DNA from: Candidatus Zhuqueibacterota bacterium
Lineage (GTDB): Bacteria; SM23-31
NCBI GenBank assembly: GCA_022562855.1
Contig: JADFON010000149.1
Coordinates: 1 to 5,651, forward strand
Length of the DNA: 5,651 bases
Direction of reading: 5' to 3'
The notes under the pieces were generated by a model. That model was not told the origin of the DNA. It did not search any database and was given only the letters and a program-made list of their open reading frames with translations. Shown here piece by piece: positions 5,178 through 5,651 of the stretch (its first letter is position 1; each line of letters starts with the position of its first letter). The position numbers and the translations under genes were made by a program.

Positions 5178-5651
5178 TTAATCAATCTGATTTATTCTAT
5201 CAAAGAAAATATCTTTAAATTTTAATGAATTTTCAGAAAGAAACTCATTAATTTGATCCCAATTCTTTTCATCATATACGTTTAATTGGTTATTATCATA
5301 GGAAATCTTGCTCGCGTTTTTATTATCTAATCTAAGCCATAATAATTTTAAGCCAATTTCTTTTTCAATATCTATTTTTGATAAAAACAATTCATCAAAT
5401 GCCTTTTTGTTGAGATCCCTATCGGCTCTATCAATATATATCTCAACTCGTATCCCTCTCTTTGTTACACACATAAACAGATAAATCCCTGCATTTCCCG
5501 TACTGACACCTAAATAGTTGCTCTTTGGCGGACCGGACTTATATCGTAATAATTCACTCCCGAAATTCTCAAGATATTGCACCCAAAAATTATGTAAAAT
5601 TCTCTGGCTTTTTGCCCATTCTTTTTTTGCTCCACCAATTTTTTTGGATTG
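5178..5651 (-). CDS. DUF4268 domain protein, C-terminal part (5' end outside window)
   Basis: The frame is open from the right edge to the TAA at 5178, giving 157 residues. The first in-window start candidate is a GTG at 5582, but the coding pattern continues upstream of it (WAKSQRILHNFWVQYLENF), so the gene begins beyond the window. Residues show the DUF4268 pattern as I recall it: an aromatic helix (FWVQYLENF), then LGVSTGNAGIYLFMCVTKRGIRVEIYID, then FDELFLSKIDIEKEIGLKLLWLRLD and a final helix (WDQINEFLSENSLKFKDIF). This domain is usually the C-terminal half of larger proteins, often near restriction or defence genes; its function is not established. The gene is more AT-rich (long A and T runs) than the transporter genes to the left, which would fit acquisition by transfer. 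It sits beside a repeat island and a broken gene. Confidence 0.72.
   Translation of the reverse strand, partial: QSKKIGGAKKEWAKSQRILHNFWVQYLENFGSELLRYKSGPPKSNYLGVSTGNAGIYLFMCVTKRGIRVEIYIDRADRDLNKKAFDELFLSKIDIEKEIGLKLLWLRLDNKNASKISYDNNQLNVYDEKNWDQINEFLSENSLKFKDIFFDRINQID

Overview
This 5.65 kb window reads like a chromosomal segment of a Gram-negative bacterium of moderate GC content. Several genes have export signals. Some have strong Shine-Dalgarno sites (AGGAGG before the 3899 start, AAAGGAGG before the 1268 start). One clean sigma-70-type promoter (TTGCAA-N17-TATAAT) is present. That promoter and those ribosome sites do not look like classic Bacteroides. A free-living member of the wider FCB/Calditrichota-like groups would fit, but this is a guess and no phylogenetic marker is present.

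Every supported gene lies on the minus strand, so transcription runs from high to low coordinates. The right edge (5178-5651) holds the C-terminal part of a DUF4268 protein whose 5' end lies beyond the window. Just after it, in the same frame but behind a TAA and a TGA-TAG-TAA triple stop, is a 45-codon fragment (5022-5159). It resembles the end of a VOC/glyoxalase-bleomycin resistance family protein and looks like a gene remnant.

From 4089 to 5011 is a repeat-rich island. It contains a REP-like composite element, two 33-bp tandem units, an inverted repeat pair around a small unlisted gene, and a 310-bp element with 19-bp near-perfect terminal inverted repeats. The small gene (4468-4614) encodes a 48-residue protein with two predicted membrane segments and has its own candidate promoter. 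Three collinear copies of a hairpin module recur in the island, and stem base changes between copies are compensated.

The left 4 kb is compact. A secreted DUF4097 beta-repeat protein (2973-3899) ends at a strong intrinsic terminator (2904-2938). After it, a promoter at 2819-2847 starts a cluster of an 11-helix neurotransmitter:sodium symporter homologue (1425-2753), a YkvI-family membrane protein (174-1268), and the N-terminus of an exported protein (1-144) that runs off the left edge. The two transporters probably act in sodium-coupled uptake or exchange of amino acids or related solutes. The exported protein 29 bp downstream of the second is probably co-transcribed, but its function cannot be read from 48 residues.
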